Source: DATARH01 sp035309005
Lineage (GTDB): Bacteria; Pseudomonadota; Alphaproteobacteria; ATCC43930; CGMCC-115725
Direction of reading: 5' to 3'
Assembly: GCA_035309005.1 (NCBI GenBank)
Contig: DATGFP010000156.1
Span: forward strand, 9,521 to 73,520
Length of the DNA: 64,000 bases
The position numbers and the translations under genes are program-made. This document shows, in pieces, positions 8,441 to 17,466 of the stretch. The notes under the pieces are model-generated. The model was not told the DNA's origin. It ran no database searches and saw nothing but the letters and a program-made list of their open reading frames with translations. Position 1 is the stretch's first letter. The number at the start of each line of letters is the position of its first letter.

Positions 8441-8647
8441 CGCGCCGCGCCTCCGTCGCCATCCCGGCGCGGTTATAGCACCGCGGCGGCTTGGCCGCGC
8501 CTGTTCCGCCTGTTCATTACACGAAGAGATCAGGCGGGCACCCGCGCCACGATGCCGTATCGCAGCGACAATATAATAAGATTATGGCGATTCTAGAGTC
8601 GCGATTGCCGCATTGCGCCTCTGGCGGCCCGGCCGGCTCGGCTCAGA

Positions 8648-9103
8648 TCAGTAGACCCCTTTCAGCGCCGAGGTCTCGCGCTTGACCGTCGCGGTTGGCG
8701 TGTCGTTGGCGCCGAGCAGCTTACTCTCCAGGCTGTCCGGCGCGATGCCCTGGCTGGCGACCGGCGCCCCGCCGCCGATCTGATCGGGGGCCTTCAGCGC
8801 AAAGCTCGCCTGGTCGCCCGGCTTGCCCGGGCCGGCGGTGTCGATGACCCGCTTCGCCTTGGCGGCCGAGGTGGCTTCCTGCGGCCGTGGTGCGCCGGGT
8901 TGCGGCGGCCGCAGGTCGAACTCGGGCGGGATCGTCAACGGCGCGCGCGATTCGACCGCGAACTCGTCGGGTCCCTGTTGGTCGAGGCCGACGATCTGGC
9001 GGAAGTCGGAGCACCCCGGCAGCAATAGGAACAATGCGGCGCCGGCAACCGCAAGTAGAAGGGACCGCCTTTTTCCAGCAACAATCGGGTCATGGCCGGT
9101 CAT
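8648..9103 (-). CDS. bamF: BamF-like lipoprotein (DUF3035)
   Basis: A 151-residue lipoprotein. It has a positively charged start (GKRRS), a hydrophobic segment LLLAVAGAALFLLLPG and lipobox cysteine Cys31, so it should be exported, acylated and matured by the signal peptidase encoded just upstream. The remainder is Pro/Ala-rich with RAPLTIPPEFDLRPPQPG, the signature of the DUF3035/BamF family, an outer-membrane beta-barrel-assembly accessory lipoprotein known in alphaproteobacteria. Its ATG overlaps the lspA stop (ATGA, 9100-9103), implying translational coupling. The family call is good; the Bam role is by homology. Confidence 0.8.
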   Translation of the reverse strand: MTGHDPIVAGKRRSLLLAVAGAALFLLLPGCSDFRQIVGLDQQGPDEFAVESRAPLTIPPEFDLRPPQPGAPRPQEATSAAKAKRVIDTAGPGKPGDQASFALKAPDQIGGGAPVASQGIAPDSLESKLLGANDTPTATVKRETSALKGVY

Positions 9104-9603
9104 GGCGCAATATCTTCCCCCCGTTCTGCTTGCGGCGGCGAGCGCCGCGACCGCAAACCATCGAGCAACATCGCCGCCACCCCTAGGCAAATGGCGCTGT
9201 CGGCAAGATTGAACGCCGGCCAATACCATGAGCCGGCATGAAAATAAAGGAAGTCGATGACCGCACCGATGCGCAGCCGGTCGATCGCGTTGCCGATCGC
9301 GCCGCCGATCACCAGGCCGATCGCGAGCGCGAGAAAAATCGTAGCGACGCGGCTCAGCCACACTAGCAGCATGACGACGATCAGCCCGGCGACCACCGCA
9401 AAGACCACCGAGTTGACGCCGGTGCGGTTGAGGAAGCCGAAGCTGACGCCGCTGTTGCAGGTCAAGACGAGCTGCAGAAACGGGGTTACCGCCTCGTGGT
9501 GGAGGACGCACCCGGTTTCGTGAAAATGCCGCAGCAGCGCGAATTTGCTGAGCTGGTCCAGGGCTGCGGCCGCCGCCGCGGCGGCCAGGCCGCGCCCCAG
9601 CAT
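9100..9603 (-). CDS. lspA: Lipoprotein signal peptidase (signal peptidase II)
   Basis: A 167-residue inner-membrane aspartyl protease with four hydrophobic segments. It has the family motifs DQLSK (16-20), TCNSGVSFG (48-56), GNAIDR (104-109, catalytic Asp108) and FNLADSAI (131-138, catalytic Asp135). It cleaves prolipoproteins ahead of the lipidated Cys. Its ATG overlaps the ileS stop by one base (TGATG) and its stop overlaps the bamF start, so ileS-lspA-bamF is one translationally coupled operon. Confidence 0.97.
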   Translation of the reverse strand: MLGRGLAAAAAAAALDQLSKFALLRHFHETGCVLHHEAVTPFLQLVLTCNSGVSFGFLNRTGVNSVVFAVVAGLIVVMLLVWLSRVATIFLALAIGLVIGGAIGNAIDRLRIGAVIDFLYFHAGSWYWPAFNLADSAICLGVAAMLLDGLRSRRSPPQAERGEDIAP

Positions 9604-12479
9604 CACGCGGCGTCCGGTTGCGCCGGGATGGCGCCGCGCTCGATCACCGCGGCGCAGCGTCGGCACAGATCGGGGTGCCCCGCGACCTCGCCGATTTCTG
9701 GCAGCACCCGCCAGCAGCGCTCGCAGCGCTCGCCTTGGGCGGGCGCGACGACGACCGCGATCCCTGGCACGTCGGGGAGTGTGAAGGCGCCGTCGGGCGG
9801 CGGCGCGGCGCTCGCGGTACCGGCCGAGGTGATGCACAATTCGGCCAGATCGACGCCGCGCAGCACCGGCAATAGCCGCTCCGGCACATGGAGCGCGACC
9901 GCCGCCTGCAGGCTGGAGCCGATCCGCTTGGCGGCGCGCTCCAATTCGAGGGCGCCGGTGACGACGCGGCGCACGTCGCGCAACTCGCTCCAGCGCTGCC
10001 CGAGCGCCGGGTCGTGCCAGGCGCCCGGCACCGCGGCGAAGAGTTCGAGATGGACGCTGCGCCCCGGTGTGTCGCCGTGGCGCGCCAGCCAGGCCTCCTC
10101 GGCGGTGAAGCAGAGGATCGGCGCCAGCCAGCGGGCCAGGCAATCGAAGGTGCGTTCCAGCACGGTGCGGGTCGCGCGCCGGCCCAACTCGTCGGCGCCG
10201 TCGCAATAAAGCCGGTCCTTGCGAATGTCGAAATAGAACGCCGACAGATCGACCGCGCAGAAATTATGCAGCGCGGTGAACATCGCGTGGAAATCATAGT
10301 CGGCGATCGCCCGGCGCACGATTTCGTCGAGTTCGGCGAGACGGTGCAGCACCCAGCGCTCGAGCTCGGGCATTTCGCTCGGCGCGACCGCCTCCGCTGC
10401 CGAAAAGCCGGCGAGGGCGCCCAGGAGGTAGCGCAAGGTGTTGCGCAGGCGGCGGTAATTGTCGCCCATGCGCTTCAGGATCTCGGGGCCGAGGCTGAGA
10501 TCCTCGGTGTAGTCCGAGGCGACGACCCAGAGGCGCAGGATGTCGGCGCCGCTCTCCTGGATCACATCCTGCGGCGCGACGACATTGCCGAGCGATTTCG
10601 ACTGCTTGCGTCCGCTCTCATCGAGGATGAAGCCGTGCGTCAGTACCGCCTCGTAGGGCGCGCGGCCGCGCGTGCCGCAGCTCTCGATCAGCGAGGAATT
10701 GAACCAGCCGCGATGCTGGTCGGAGCCTTCGAGGTAGAGCGAGGCCGGCCATTTCAGCTCGGGCCGCTTTTCGAGGACAAAGGCGTGGGTCGAGCCCGAA
10801 TCGAACCACACCTCGATGATGTCGGTGACCTTGTCCCACTCGGCCGCGTCGTAGGCGTCGCCGAGGAAGACCGCGGCGTCGGTGGTGTACCAGGCGTCCG
10901 CGCCGTCGCGCTCGACCGCCTGGGCGACGCGCTCGACGACCGCCCCGTCGCGCAGCGGCTCGCCAGTCTTCTTGTTGACGAAAACCGAGATCGGCACGCC
11001 CCAGCTGCGCTGCCGCGAGACGCACCAATCGGGCTTCGATTCGATCATCGCATGGATGCGGTTGCGGCCCTGTGGCGGGATCCAGCGCGTCTCGTCGATC
11101 GCCGCGAGCGCCTTCTCGCGCAGCCCGTTCGCCGCCATGCTGATGAACCATTGCGGCGTGTTGCGGAAGATCAGCGGCGCCTTCGAGCGCCACGAATGCG
11201 GGTAGGAATGGACGAGCGTGCCGCGCGCCAGAAGGCCGCCCGCCGCGTCCACCGCGGCGATCACCACGCGGTCGGCGTCGCCCGCCTTGCCGTCCGCCCG
11301 GTAGACCGCGTGGCCGGCGAAGAGCGGCACTTGCGGCAGGTAAACCCCGTCCGGCCCGACCGTATCGGGGACCGGCAAGCCGTTCGCCTGGCCCAGTTCC
11401 CAATCGTCGGCGCCGTGGCCGGGCGCGATGTGAACGAGCCCGGTACCCTGGTCGGCGACGACGAAATCGGCGGGCAAGAGCGGCACCGCGAAATCGTAGC
11501 CCTGGCCCTTGAGCGGATGGCGCGCGATCGTGCCGGCGAGCGCGGCTCCGGGCAGCACGTGCAGGACCGTATGCTGCTCGATCGCCGCAATCCGGCAGAG
11601 CTCCTCGACCAGCGGCAGCGCCACCAGCAGCTTTTCGCCGAGTTCGTGCGGCCCGCGATAGGGCACCGCGCGGCTCGCCTCGGCGACGGAATCGACCTGG
11701 ATCACCGCGTACTCGAGGTCGGCGCTGTAGGCGATCGCGCGGTTGCCGGGGAGCGTCCACGGCGTCGTCGTCCAGATCACCGCGGCGGCGCCGGCGAGCG
11801 CCGGCAGGCTCGGACGCTCGATCGGGAAGCGCACCCAGACGGTATTCGAGCGGTGGTCGTGGTATTCGACCTCGGCTTCGGCGAGCGCGGTCTGCTCGAC
11901 GACCGACCACAAAACCGGCTTCGCGCCCTTGTAGAGCCCGCCATTGACGAGAAACTTGCCGATCTCGCGGACGATCTGCGCCTCGGCGTCAAAGCTCATC
12001 GTCAGGTAGGGGTGGTCCCAGTCGCCGATGACGCCGAGCCGCTCGAACTGCGCCTTCTGCACCGCGACCCAATGGGTCGCGAAATCGCGGCACTCGCGGC
12101 GGAACTGCGCGATCGGCACGCTGTCTTTCGACTGCTGCTTGGCGCGGTATTTTTCCTCGACGATCCACTCGATCGGCAGGCCGTGGCAGTCCCAGCCCGG
12201 CACGTAGGGCGCGTCCTTGCCGCTCATCTGCTGGGCGCGGTTGATGACGTCCTTCAGGATTTTGTTCAGCGCGTGGCCGAGATGGATGTCGCCGTTGGCG
12301 TAGGGCGGCCCGTCGTGCAGGACGAATTTTTCGCGGCCCTGCGCGCTCTCGCGCAGCTTGTCGTAGAGGCGCATCGCCTGCCAGCGGGCGACGAGGCGCG
12401 GCTCCAAGAGCGGCAGGCCGCCGCGCATCGGGAAATCGGTTTTTGGCAGAAAGACGGTCGGACGGTAGTCCGTCGGCAT
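9603..12479 (-). CDS. ileS: Isoleucyl-tRNA synthetase
   Basis: A 958-residue class I aminoacyl-tRNA synthetase with the HIGH motif as HLGH (66-69), the KMSKS motif as KQSKS (625-629), the W-rich editing-domain region near TTTPWTLPGN, and a C-terminal zinc finger (CERC ... CRRC) as in bacterial IleS. The ATG at 12479 gives the expected MPTDYRPTVFLPKTDFPMRG start. It leads the ileS-lspA-bamF operon. Ten-base inverted arms form a hairpin about 40 nt upstream of the start codon. No T-box features are visible. Confidence 0.98.
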   Translation of the reverse strand: MPTDYRPTVFLPKTDFPMRGGLPLLEPRLVARWQAMRLYDKLRESAQGREKFVLHDGPPYANGDIHLGHALNKILKDVINRAQQMSGKDAPYVPGWDCHGLPIEWIVEEKYRAKQQSKDSVPIAQFRRECRDFATHWVAVQKAQFERLGVIGDWDHPYLTMSFDAEAQIVREIGKFLVNGGLYKGAKPVLWSVVEQTALAEAEVEYHDHRSNTVWVRFPIERPSLPALAGAAAVIWTTTPWTLPGNRAIAYSADLEYAVIQVDSVAEASRAVPYRGPHELGEKLLVALPLVEELCRIAAIEQHTVLHVLPGAALAGTIARHPLKGQGYDFAVPLLPADFVVADQGTGLVHIAPGHGADDWELGQANGLPVPDTVGPDGVYLPQVPLFAGHAVYRADGKAGDADRVVIAAVDAAGGLLARGTLVHSYPHSWRSKAPLIFRNTPQWFISMAANGLREKALAAIDETRWIPPQGRNRIHAMIESKPDWCVSRQRSWGVPISVFVNKKTGEPLRDGAVVERVAQAVERDGADAWYTTDAAVFLGDAYDAAEWDKVTDIIEVWFDSGSTHAFVLEKRPELKWPASLYLEGSDQHRGWFNSSLIESCGTRGRAPYEAVLTHGFILDESGRKQSKSLGNVVAPQDVIQESGADILRLWVVASDYTEDLSLGPEILKRMGDNYRRLRNTLRYLLGALAGFSAAEAVAPSEMPELERWVLHRLAELDEIVRRAIADYDFHAMFTALHNFCAVDLSAFYFDIRKDRLYCDGADELGRRATRTVLERTFDCLARWLAPILCFTAEEAWLARHGDTPGRSVHLELFAAVPGAWHDPALGQRWSELRDVRRVVTGALELERAAKRIGSSLQAAVALHVPERLLPVLRGVDLAELCITSAGTASAAPPPDGAFTLPDVPGIAVVVAPAQGERCERCWRVLPEIGEVAGHPDLCRRCAAVIERGAIPAQPDAA

Positions 12480-12516
12480 GGTCAGCCCCTGGATGAATGC
12501 GGCAGGAAGAGGACGC

Positions 12517-12540
12517 CCCGATCCTCAGCCGAGGATCGGG
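12517..12540. other. Perfect hairpin in the ileS leader
   Basis: Inverted arms CCCGATCCTC (12517-12526) and GAGGATCGGG (12531-12540) flank a 4-nt loop, 38 nt upstream of the ileS ATG. No T-run follows on either strand, so it is not a classical terminator. It could be a leader structure, a processing site or a dispersed repeat. Confidence 0.6.
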
Positions 12541-12698
12541 CTCCTAATTCGCAGCATCCATCCGCGGCGCGCCAGCATGCCGCAGATATAGCAGCCGAAT
12601 GAGGCAAATTCGAGGTGGTTGTCGGCGGGTATTTTCAGCGGACGCGCGCGGCCCGCGGCACGGCACCGCTCAGGGGTAGCAAGCCGGGCAGTGGCGCC

Positions 12699-12905
12699 TT
12701 AACTCGGCAGCAGGTAGTTGGTTTTTTGGTTTTCTTGTTCGCGCCGCTCGACGCCGGAGCGATGCACCCGCGCCAACCGCACACTGAAGCGCCCGGCGCC
12801 GTGGATTTCGCTGAGCCGGTCGATCTCGCGATAGGCGTCAACCAGCGTCAAATGCTCGCTCAGGTCCTTGTCCCGGAGCGAATCGAATACTGCAAAAGTA
12901 GCCAT
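12699..12905 (-). CDS. Small hypothetical protein between ribF and ileS
   Basis: A 68-residue ORF beginning MATFAVFDSLRDKDLSEHL, with mixed charged and hydrophobic composition unlike the Arg/Ala-rich shadow frames nearby. A GGAG lies about 9 nt upstream of the ATG. It is on the same strand as ribF and ileS. I do not recognise a family. If it is not translated, 12480-13109 is a 630-bp stretch holding only the ileS leader hairpin. Confidence 0.5.
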   Translation of the reverse strand: MATFAVFDSLRDKDLSEHLTLVDAYREIDRLSEIHGAGRFSVRLARVHRSGVERREQENQKTNYLLPS

Positions 12906-13109
12906 GCCTGCGTTCTCCGCGCGAAGGGGGGGCCGCGAGAACCCGCGTCATACATGAAGATGCACACGACGACGCTCGAATGCAACGGAGTTTTAACCAT
13001 CGCTCGGCTCCCCCAACCAAAGAGCTAGGGGAAACCGCCCAGCGCATGATGTCGCCACGGGCCGCGCTACTATTTGCCGCACGAAAGCCTAGAGCAGCGG
13101 CGGGTTTCG

Positions 13110-14102
13110 CTAGGCGCCGGAGGACCGAGCCTTTGCCAGGAGCGCGCGCGCCGCCGCGGCGTCATCGGCGATCTGCGCCTTTAACGCGTCTAACCCGGCG
13201 AATTTTCGCTCCGGCCGGATGAAGTCGACCAGCGAAACCCGCAGATGGCGGCCATAAAGATCGGCGTCGACATCGAAAAGATGCGCCTCGAGCCGCGGCT
13301 CGGGGGTGCCGACGGTCGGGCGCAGGCCGATATTGGCGACGCCGGGAATCGCGCGCCCGGCGAAGGCGTCGTCCGGGCCGTCGCCGGCGACCCGCACCGC
13401 GTAAACCCCGAAGGCCGGGCGCAGATATTCGCCAAGCCCGAGATTGACGGTCGGGAAACCGATAGTGCGGCCGCGCCGGTCGCCGACCATGACGCGGCCG
13501 TCGATCTCCCAGAAGCGGCCGAGCTGGGCCGCCGCCTCGCGCGGCTTGCCGTCGCGCAACAATTCGCGGATATGGGTCGAGGAATAGACCGCCGCGTCGG
13601 GCGCGCGCACCGGCTCGATCACGGTGACGCCGAAGCCGTGCGCCGCCCCGGCCTCGCGCAACAATTCGGGCGTGCCGTGCCGGCGGTTGCCGAAGGTGCA
13701 GTCGTGGCCGACGACGATATGGCTGACGCCGATCGCGCCGAGCAGCAATTCGTCGATGAAGGATTGGGCGGTCTTGCGGGCGAAGGCGAGGTCGAAATGC
13801 TGGACGAACAGGAGGTCGACCCCGAGCCGCGCGATCTCGCGCTGCTTGACGCGAAACGGGGTCAGCCGGAACGGTTCGCCCGCTTGCCCGCCCGTTTGCC
13901 CGCCGACTTGCATGAAGACGCTGCGGGGGTGCGGCTCGAAGGTCAGCACCGCGGCCGGCACCCCCATCGCGCGGGCGCGGTCGCGGGCGGCGCCGATCAG
14001 CGCCGCGTGCCCCTGGTGCAGCCCGTCGAAATTGCCCATCGCCAGCACCGCGCCTCGCGGATGGCGCGAACCGGGCCCGGGATGTCTGACGATGCGCAGC
14101 AC
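13110..14102 (-). CDS. ribF: Bifunctional riboflavin kinase / FAD synthetase
   Basis: A protein of about 330 residues. The N-terminal FAD synthetase (nucleotidyltransferase) domain has GNFDGLHQGH (23-32), VVGHDCTFG and SSTHIRELL. The C-terminal riboflavin-kinase domain has GRTIGFPTVNL and GVANIGLRPTVG. It makes FMN and FAD from riboflavin. The start is uncertain. GTG at 14102 gives VLRIVRHPG, closest to the usual family N-terminus; GTG at 14132 would add ten residues; neither has a clear ribosome-binding site. It lies upstream of ileS-lspA-bamF, a typical alphaproteobacterial order, and is divergent from the Rieske oxygenase. Confidence 0.93.
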   Translation of the reverse strand: MLRIVRHPGPGSRHPRGAVLAMGNFDGLHQGHAALIGAARDRARAMGVPAAVLTFEPHPRSVFMQVGGQTGGQAGEPFRLTPFRVKQREIARLGVDLLFVQHFDLAFARKTAQSFIDELLLGAIGVSHIVVGHDCTFGNRRHGTPELLREAGAAHGFGVTVIEPVRAPDAAVYSSTHIRELLRDGKPREAAAQLGRFWEIDGRVMVGDRRGRTIGFPTVNLGLGEYLRPAFGVYAVRVAGDGPDDAFAGRAIPGVANIGLRPTVGTPEPRLEAHLFDVDADLYGRHLRVSLVDFIRPERKFAGLDALKAQIADDAAAARALLAKARSSGA

Positions 14103-14207
14103 GGCTGATTTTGCGTTCGGGATGGAGGACACTCTCGGATCGCGGCGAAAATAGCGGGTGACGCGGCGGAGCGATAGCCTCGCCGCCCGGCACGGGAGAA
14201 AACTCGA

Positions 14208-15245
14208 GTGGAGGATGCGGCGGCGCCGTTGCGCGAAGCCTGGTACTACGCGGCGCCGAGCCGCAGCGTCGGGCGCGGCCGGCTGGTTGCCCGCACCATG
14301 CTCGGAGAACCGGTGCTGCTCGGGCGGGGCGACGACGGCGTGGTTTTCGCGCTGCGCGACATCTGCCCGCATCGCGGCATGCCCCTGTCGCAGGGCGCCT
14401 TCGACGGCGGCGAGATCGAGTGCTGCTACCACGGCTGGCGCTTTGCCCCTGACGGGCGCTGCACGCTGATCCCCTCGCTGGCGGCGGGGCAGAACTTCGA
14501 CCTCGCGCGGGTCGCGGTCCCCCGCTACAAGGCGCACGAGGCGCAGGGCAACATCTGGGTCTATTTCGGCGACGATCCCCAAGGCGCGCCCGAGCCGCCG
14601 CCTCTCGCGGATGTCCCCGAATCGGCGGCGCCCGACCTCGTCGAGACGATGCGCTTCGCGGCGGCGATCGACCATGCCGTCGTCGGGCTGATGGACCCGG
14701 CGCACGGCCCCTTCGTGCACCGCGCCTGGTGGTGGCGCTCGCGCCGCTCGATCCATGAGAAGGCGAAAGCCTTCGCCCCCTCGCCGTTCGGCTTCACGAT
14801 GAGCCGGCACGCGCCGTCGAGCAACTCGCGGGCCTACCGGCTATTGGGCGGCGCGCCCGAGACCGAGATCGCCTTCCGCCTGCCGAGCGTGCGGATCGAA
14901 GAGATCACGGCGGGTCGCTACCGCGTCCTCAACCTGACGGCGCTGACCCCGGTCGACGACAAGACGACCGAAATCAACCACTGCATCTATTGGAACGCGC
15001 CGTGGCTCAGCCTCCTGAAGCCGGCGCTGCGGCCCTATGTAAGGGCTTTCCTGCGCCAGGACCGCGACATCATGGAACGCCAGCAGCAGGGCCTGGGCTT
15101 TGCGCCGGTGCTGTCGTTGATCGACGACGCCGACACGCAGGCGCGCTGGTATTACCGGCTGAAGGAGGAATACCGCCGCGCCCGCGCCGAGGGGCGGCCC
15201 TTCGTCAACCCGGTCAGCCCGCGCACCTTGCGCTGGCGCAGCTGA
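14208..15245 (+). CDS. Rieske non-haem iron oxygenase, alpha-subunit type
   Basis: A 345-residue protein. The N-terminal Rieske [2Fe-2S] domain has CPH (Cys53, His55) and CCYH (Cys72, His75). The C-terminal catalytic domain has the mononuclear-iron triad pattern D-x2-H-x4-H (Asp163, His166, His171). Such enzymes hydroxylate or demethylate aromatic or cyclic substrates with electrons from a separate reductase. No reductase, ferredoxin or beta subunit is nearby, so partner proteins must be encoded elsewhere. The start is GTG at 14208 with GGGAG about 9 nt upstream. hisI follows after 17 nt and may be co-transcribed. The substrate is unknown. Confidence 0.88.
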   Translation: MEDAAAPLREAWYYAAPSRSVGRGRLVARTMLGEPVLLGRGDDGVVFALRDICPHRGMPLSQGAFDGGEIECCYHGWRFAPDGRCTLIPSLAAGQNFDLARVAVPRYKAHEAQGNIWVYFGDDPQGAPEPPPLADVPESAAPDLVETMRFAAAIDHAVVGLMDPAHGPFVHRAWWWRSRRSIHEKAKAFAPSPFGFTMSRHAPSSNSRAYRLLGGAPETEIAFRLPSVRIEEITAGRYRVLNLTALTPVDDKTTEINHCIYWNAPWLSLLKPALRPYVRAFLRQDRDIMERQQQGLGFAPVLSLIDDADTQARWYYRLKEEYRRARAEGRPFVNPVSPRTLRWRS

Positions 15246-15262
15246 AAAGCGAGGAGTGCGGC

Positions 15263-15670
15263 GTGAGCGATGCGATCGAGCGGGCGCTGGACGAGATCAA
15301 ATTCGGCCCGGACGGCCTCGTCCCGGCGATCGCCCAGCAGCACGATACGGGCGACGTATTGATGGTCGCCTGGATGAACCGCGAGGCGGTGCGCCTGACG
15401 CTCGCCGAAGGGCAGGTGTGCTATTGGTCGCGCTCGCGCGGCCGGCTGTGGCGCAAGGGCGAGACCTCGGGCCAGATCCAGCGCCTGCGCGAATTGCGCC
15501 TCGATTGCGACGGCGACACGCTGCTGCTGCTGGTCGAGCAGGCGGGCGTTGCCTGCCACACCGGGCGGCGCAGCTGCTTTTTCCGCGCCTGGCGGGAGGG
15601 TGCCTGGGTGCTGATCGCCGAGCCGCAAATCTCGCCCGACGAACTCTATCCGGAGGCGCCGGATCGCTGA
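15263..15670 (+). CDS. hisI: Phosphoribosyl-AMP cyclohydrolase
   Basis: A 135-residue stand-alone HisI with no fused HisE domain. It opens the purine ring of PR-AMP in histidine synthesis. The metal motif DCDGD supplies Asp81, Asp83 and Asp85 for Mg2+, and the zinc cysteines Cys82, Cys98 and Cys105 are present. YWSRSRGRLWRKGETSG is intact. The start is GTG at 15263 with GAGGAG six bases upstream. It lies behind a Rieske oxygenase, away from other his genes. Confidence 0.95.
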   Translation: MSDAIERALDEIKFGPDGLVPAIAQQHDTGDVLMVAWMNREAVRLTLAEGQVCYWSRSRGRLWRKGETSGQIQRLRELRLDCDGDTLLLLVEQAGVACHTGRRSCFFRAWREGAWVLIAEPQISPDELYPEAPDR

Positions 15671-15677
15671 TCCGCGG

Positions 15678-16190
15678 TCAGTGCGGCGGCGGGCAGGACA
15701 GCGTCGCCTGCGCCCGGGCGACCACCTCCGGGCTCATCGGCCGGGTGCACTGCGCGTTGTATTCGCCGACCCGCGCGTTGTAGCGCTCGGTAGTGGCCGA
15801 CAAATCGGTGAAGATCGCGCCGCGCTGGCGCCGGAACGCCGCGTCGCGCCGCGCCAGGAGCTCGCGAAACTGCGCCACCGATTGCGGATTGTTGACATCG
15901 ACGCTGCCGCGCGCCTGCTGCAACTGGGTATCGAGCGCCGCGACCTCGTTGCGGGCGGCGTCGTAAGCCTGCTGCCGCGTCGTCAGCTCGGCGCTCAACG
16001 CACCGACCTCCTGATGCAGGCACAGGCAGCTGGCGACTTGCGCGACGTCCGACAGCGGGCCCGATGGCAGCGGCGCGGGCGGCGCCGGATAGGCTAGATA
16101 AGGCGCCTGCGCCGAGGCGGCGGACGCCGCAGCGACCACCGCAAGTGCGACAAACGCGGCTGCCAGCCGGCCAAGCCTCAACCAGCCCAT
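15678..16190 (-). CDS. Secreted coiled-coil protein of unknown function
   Basis: 170 residues with a clear Sec signal peptide (hydrophobic stretch AAAFVALAVVAAASAASAQA, cleavage expected near residue 28). A mature part follows with four cysteines and a predicted helical, coiled-coil region (HQEVGALSAELTTRQQAYDA, RRDAAFRRQRGAIFTDLSA). It is probably periplasmic. It converges on hisI with 7 nt between the stops. I do not recognise a named family. Confidence 0.75.
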   Translation of the reverse strand: MGWLRLGRLAAAFVALAVVAAASAASAQAPYLAYPAPPAPLPSGPLSDVAQVASCLCLHQEVGALSAELTTRQQAYDAARNEVAALDTQLQQARGSVDVNNPQSVAQFRELLARRDAAFRRQRGAIFTDLSATTERYNARVGEYNAQCTRPMSPEVVARAQATLSCPPPH

Positions 16191-16282
16191 CCCCCACCCC
16201 CGCTGCTGCTCGCCCGGCCGATCGTCCGGCGGCGCGGCAAGTTAGGCCAAGCGCGCGGCCAGTTCTAGTAGGACCAGGGGCG

Positions 16283-17044
16283 CTAGGGCTGCGACGGCTT
16301 GTCCAGCTCTGCCCTGACGGTCTGTGTCGCGGCCCCGGCGGCGGCCCCAGCGGCGCGCACCGCGGTTTCGCGCACGCGGCGCTGGAGCTGCGCGCGCGTG
16401 CCGCCGATCGCCTCGTCTTCGAGACGGCTGACCGGCAGCATGATCGCGAGAAAGGCGCCGGCCAGCGCACCGACCGCGCCGGCGACCAGCGGATGGCGCT
16501 GCACCGCGCCGCTCAGTTGCCCGGCCACCCGGGTGACGCCGTCCGCGGCATAGGCGCTGGCGTTATTGACCATCGCCTGACCCGAATCGCGCACCGAATT
16601 CAGGGCGCCCTGCGCGAGGTCGGCCGCCTGATGGGTCCAGCCATCGGGCCGGCCGGGGGGCGCCCGATCGACCAGCGGATTGCCGGTATGGCCGAGCGGG
16701 CGATCGCCCGCCAGCTCGCCGACCCGCCGCCGCCGGGCCTCGACCTCTTGCTGGTGCAGGGTGCGCTCGGCGATCAGCCACACCGCGCCGACGCCGATGA
16801 GAGCGACCGGGATCGGGTTGGCGCGCACCGCCTCGAAGCTGCGGTTCAGGCCGCGGCTGAATAGATCATTGCTGTCGATCGTTTCCTTCAACATGTCGAA
16901 TCCCTTCTCAACGAGGCGGGGCGGCGCGAGCTGGCGCTTCAGCGCATCGAGGGTCAGCGCCAGTTCGGCGCGGGTGAGCGCGATCCGCCGCTCGGCCTCG
17001 GCCGGCGACAATTCCACCGATACCTGCAATAGGCGGCGGCTCAT
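16283..17044 (-). CDS. DUF3618-type membrane-envelope protein
   Basis: 253 residues. The N-terminal amphipathic region LSPAEAERRIALTRAELALT is typical of DUF3618. A membrane segment (NPIPVALIGVGAVWLIA) follows, and a second hydrophobic region (VAGAVGALAGAFLAIML) sits near the C-terminus. The ATG at 17044 overlaps the stop of the upstream holin-like gene (ATGA, 17041-17044). It is the last gene of a three-gene coupled set that resembles the E. coli yqjD-yqjE stress/ribosome-membrane cluster in domain order. Function is unproven. Confidence 0.8.
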   Translation of the reverse strand: MSRRLLQVSVELSPAEAERRIALTRAELALTLDALKRQLAPPRLVEKGFDMLKETIDSNDLFSRGLNRSFEAVRANPIPVALIGVGAVWLIAERTLHQQEVEARRRRVGELAGDRPLGHTGNPLVDRAPPGRPDGWTHQAADLAQGALNSVRDSGQAMVNNASAYAADGVTRVAGQLSGAVQRHPLVAGAVGALAGAFLAIMLPVSRLEDEAIGGTRAQLQRRVRETAVRAAGAAAGAATQTVRAELDKPSQP

Positions 17045-17466
17045 CGCAAGCGCTCCCTGAGCCACGCTTCATCCTCCCGCAGCGAGCGCAAGGTGCGGTC
17101 CGGCGTCAACGCCTTGGCGGCGAGCCGGCGCTTGCCGAAGAGCAGCAGCAGCGCGCCGACCGCCAGCGTGGCGAGCGCGATCAGGAGCGCCGCGAGCCAG
17201 GCCGGCAGCACGATGGCGAGGCCGAGCGTGCCGGCGGCCAGCAGCGCCAGCCAGCCGCTGAAGAGGATCAGCCCGCCGGCCGCGAACGCGGCCGCGCCGG
17301 AGCCGGCCCGGCCGAGCTTCTCGTGCAGCTCGGCTTTGAAAAGCGCCAGCTCCTGGCGGACCAGCAGAATCGTTTCGCCGGCGAGGTCGGACAACAGCGC
17401 CGCCACCGAGCGTTCGGCCTTGCCGGGTTGCCCGGCGAGGTCGGGCGCCTCCGAAGCGAGCGTCAT
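17041..17466 (-). CDS. Phage-holin-superfamily / YqjE-like membrane protein
   Basis: 141 residues. An amphipathic helix (SDLAGETILLVRQELALFKA) is followed by two hydrophobic helices (about residues 60-80 and 87-110) and a basic tail, the layout of PF07332 (YqjE / holin superfamily III). No lysin or other phage gene is near, so a lytic role is unlikely. The ATG at 17466 overlaps the upstream stop by one base (TGATG); a GTG one codon earlier is possible. It is the middle gene of the three-gene set. Confidence 0.82.
   Translation of the reverse strand: MTLASEAPDLAGQPGKAERSVAALLSDLAGETILLVRQELALFKAELHEKLGRAGSGAAAFAAGGLILFSGWLALLAAGTLGLAIVLPAWLAALLIALATLAVGALLLLFGKRRLAAKALTPDRTLRSLREDEAWLRERLR

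Noticed and set aside
9888..12602. 904-codon open frame opposite ileS
   Set aside because: Arg/Ala/Asp-rich translation typical of the antisense frame of a GC-rich gene; ileS on the other strand is unambiguous.
17041..17466. Holin-like gene as a prophage sign
   Set aside because: No lysin, structural or integrase genes nearby; PF07332 proteins are common non-phage membrane proteins.
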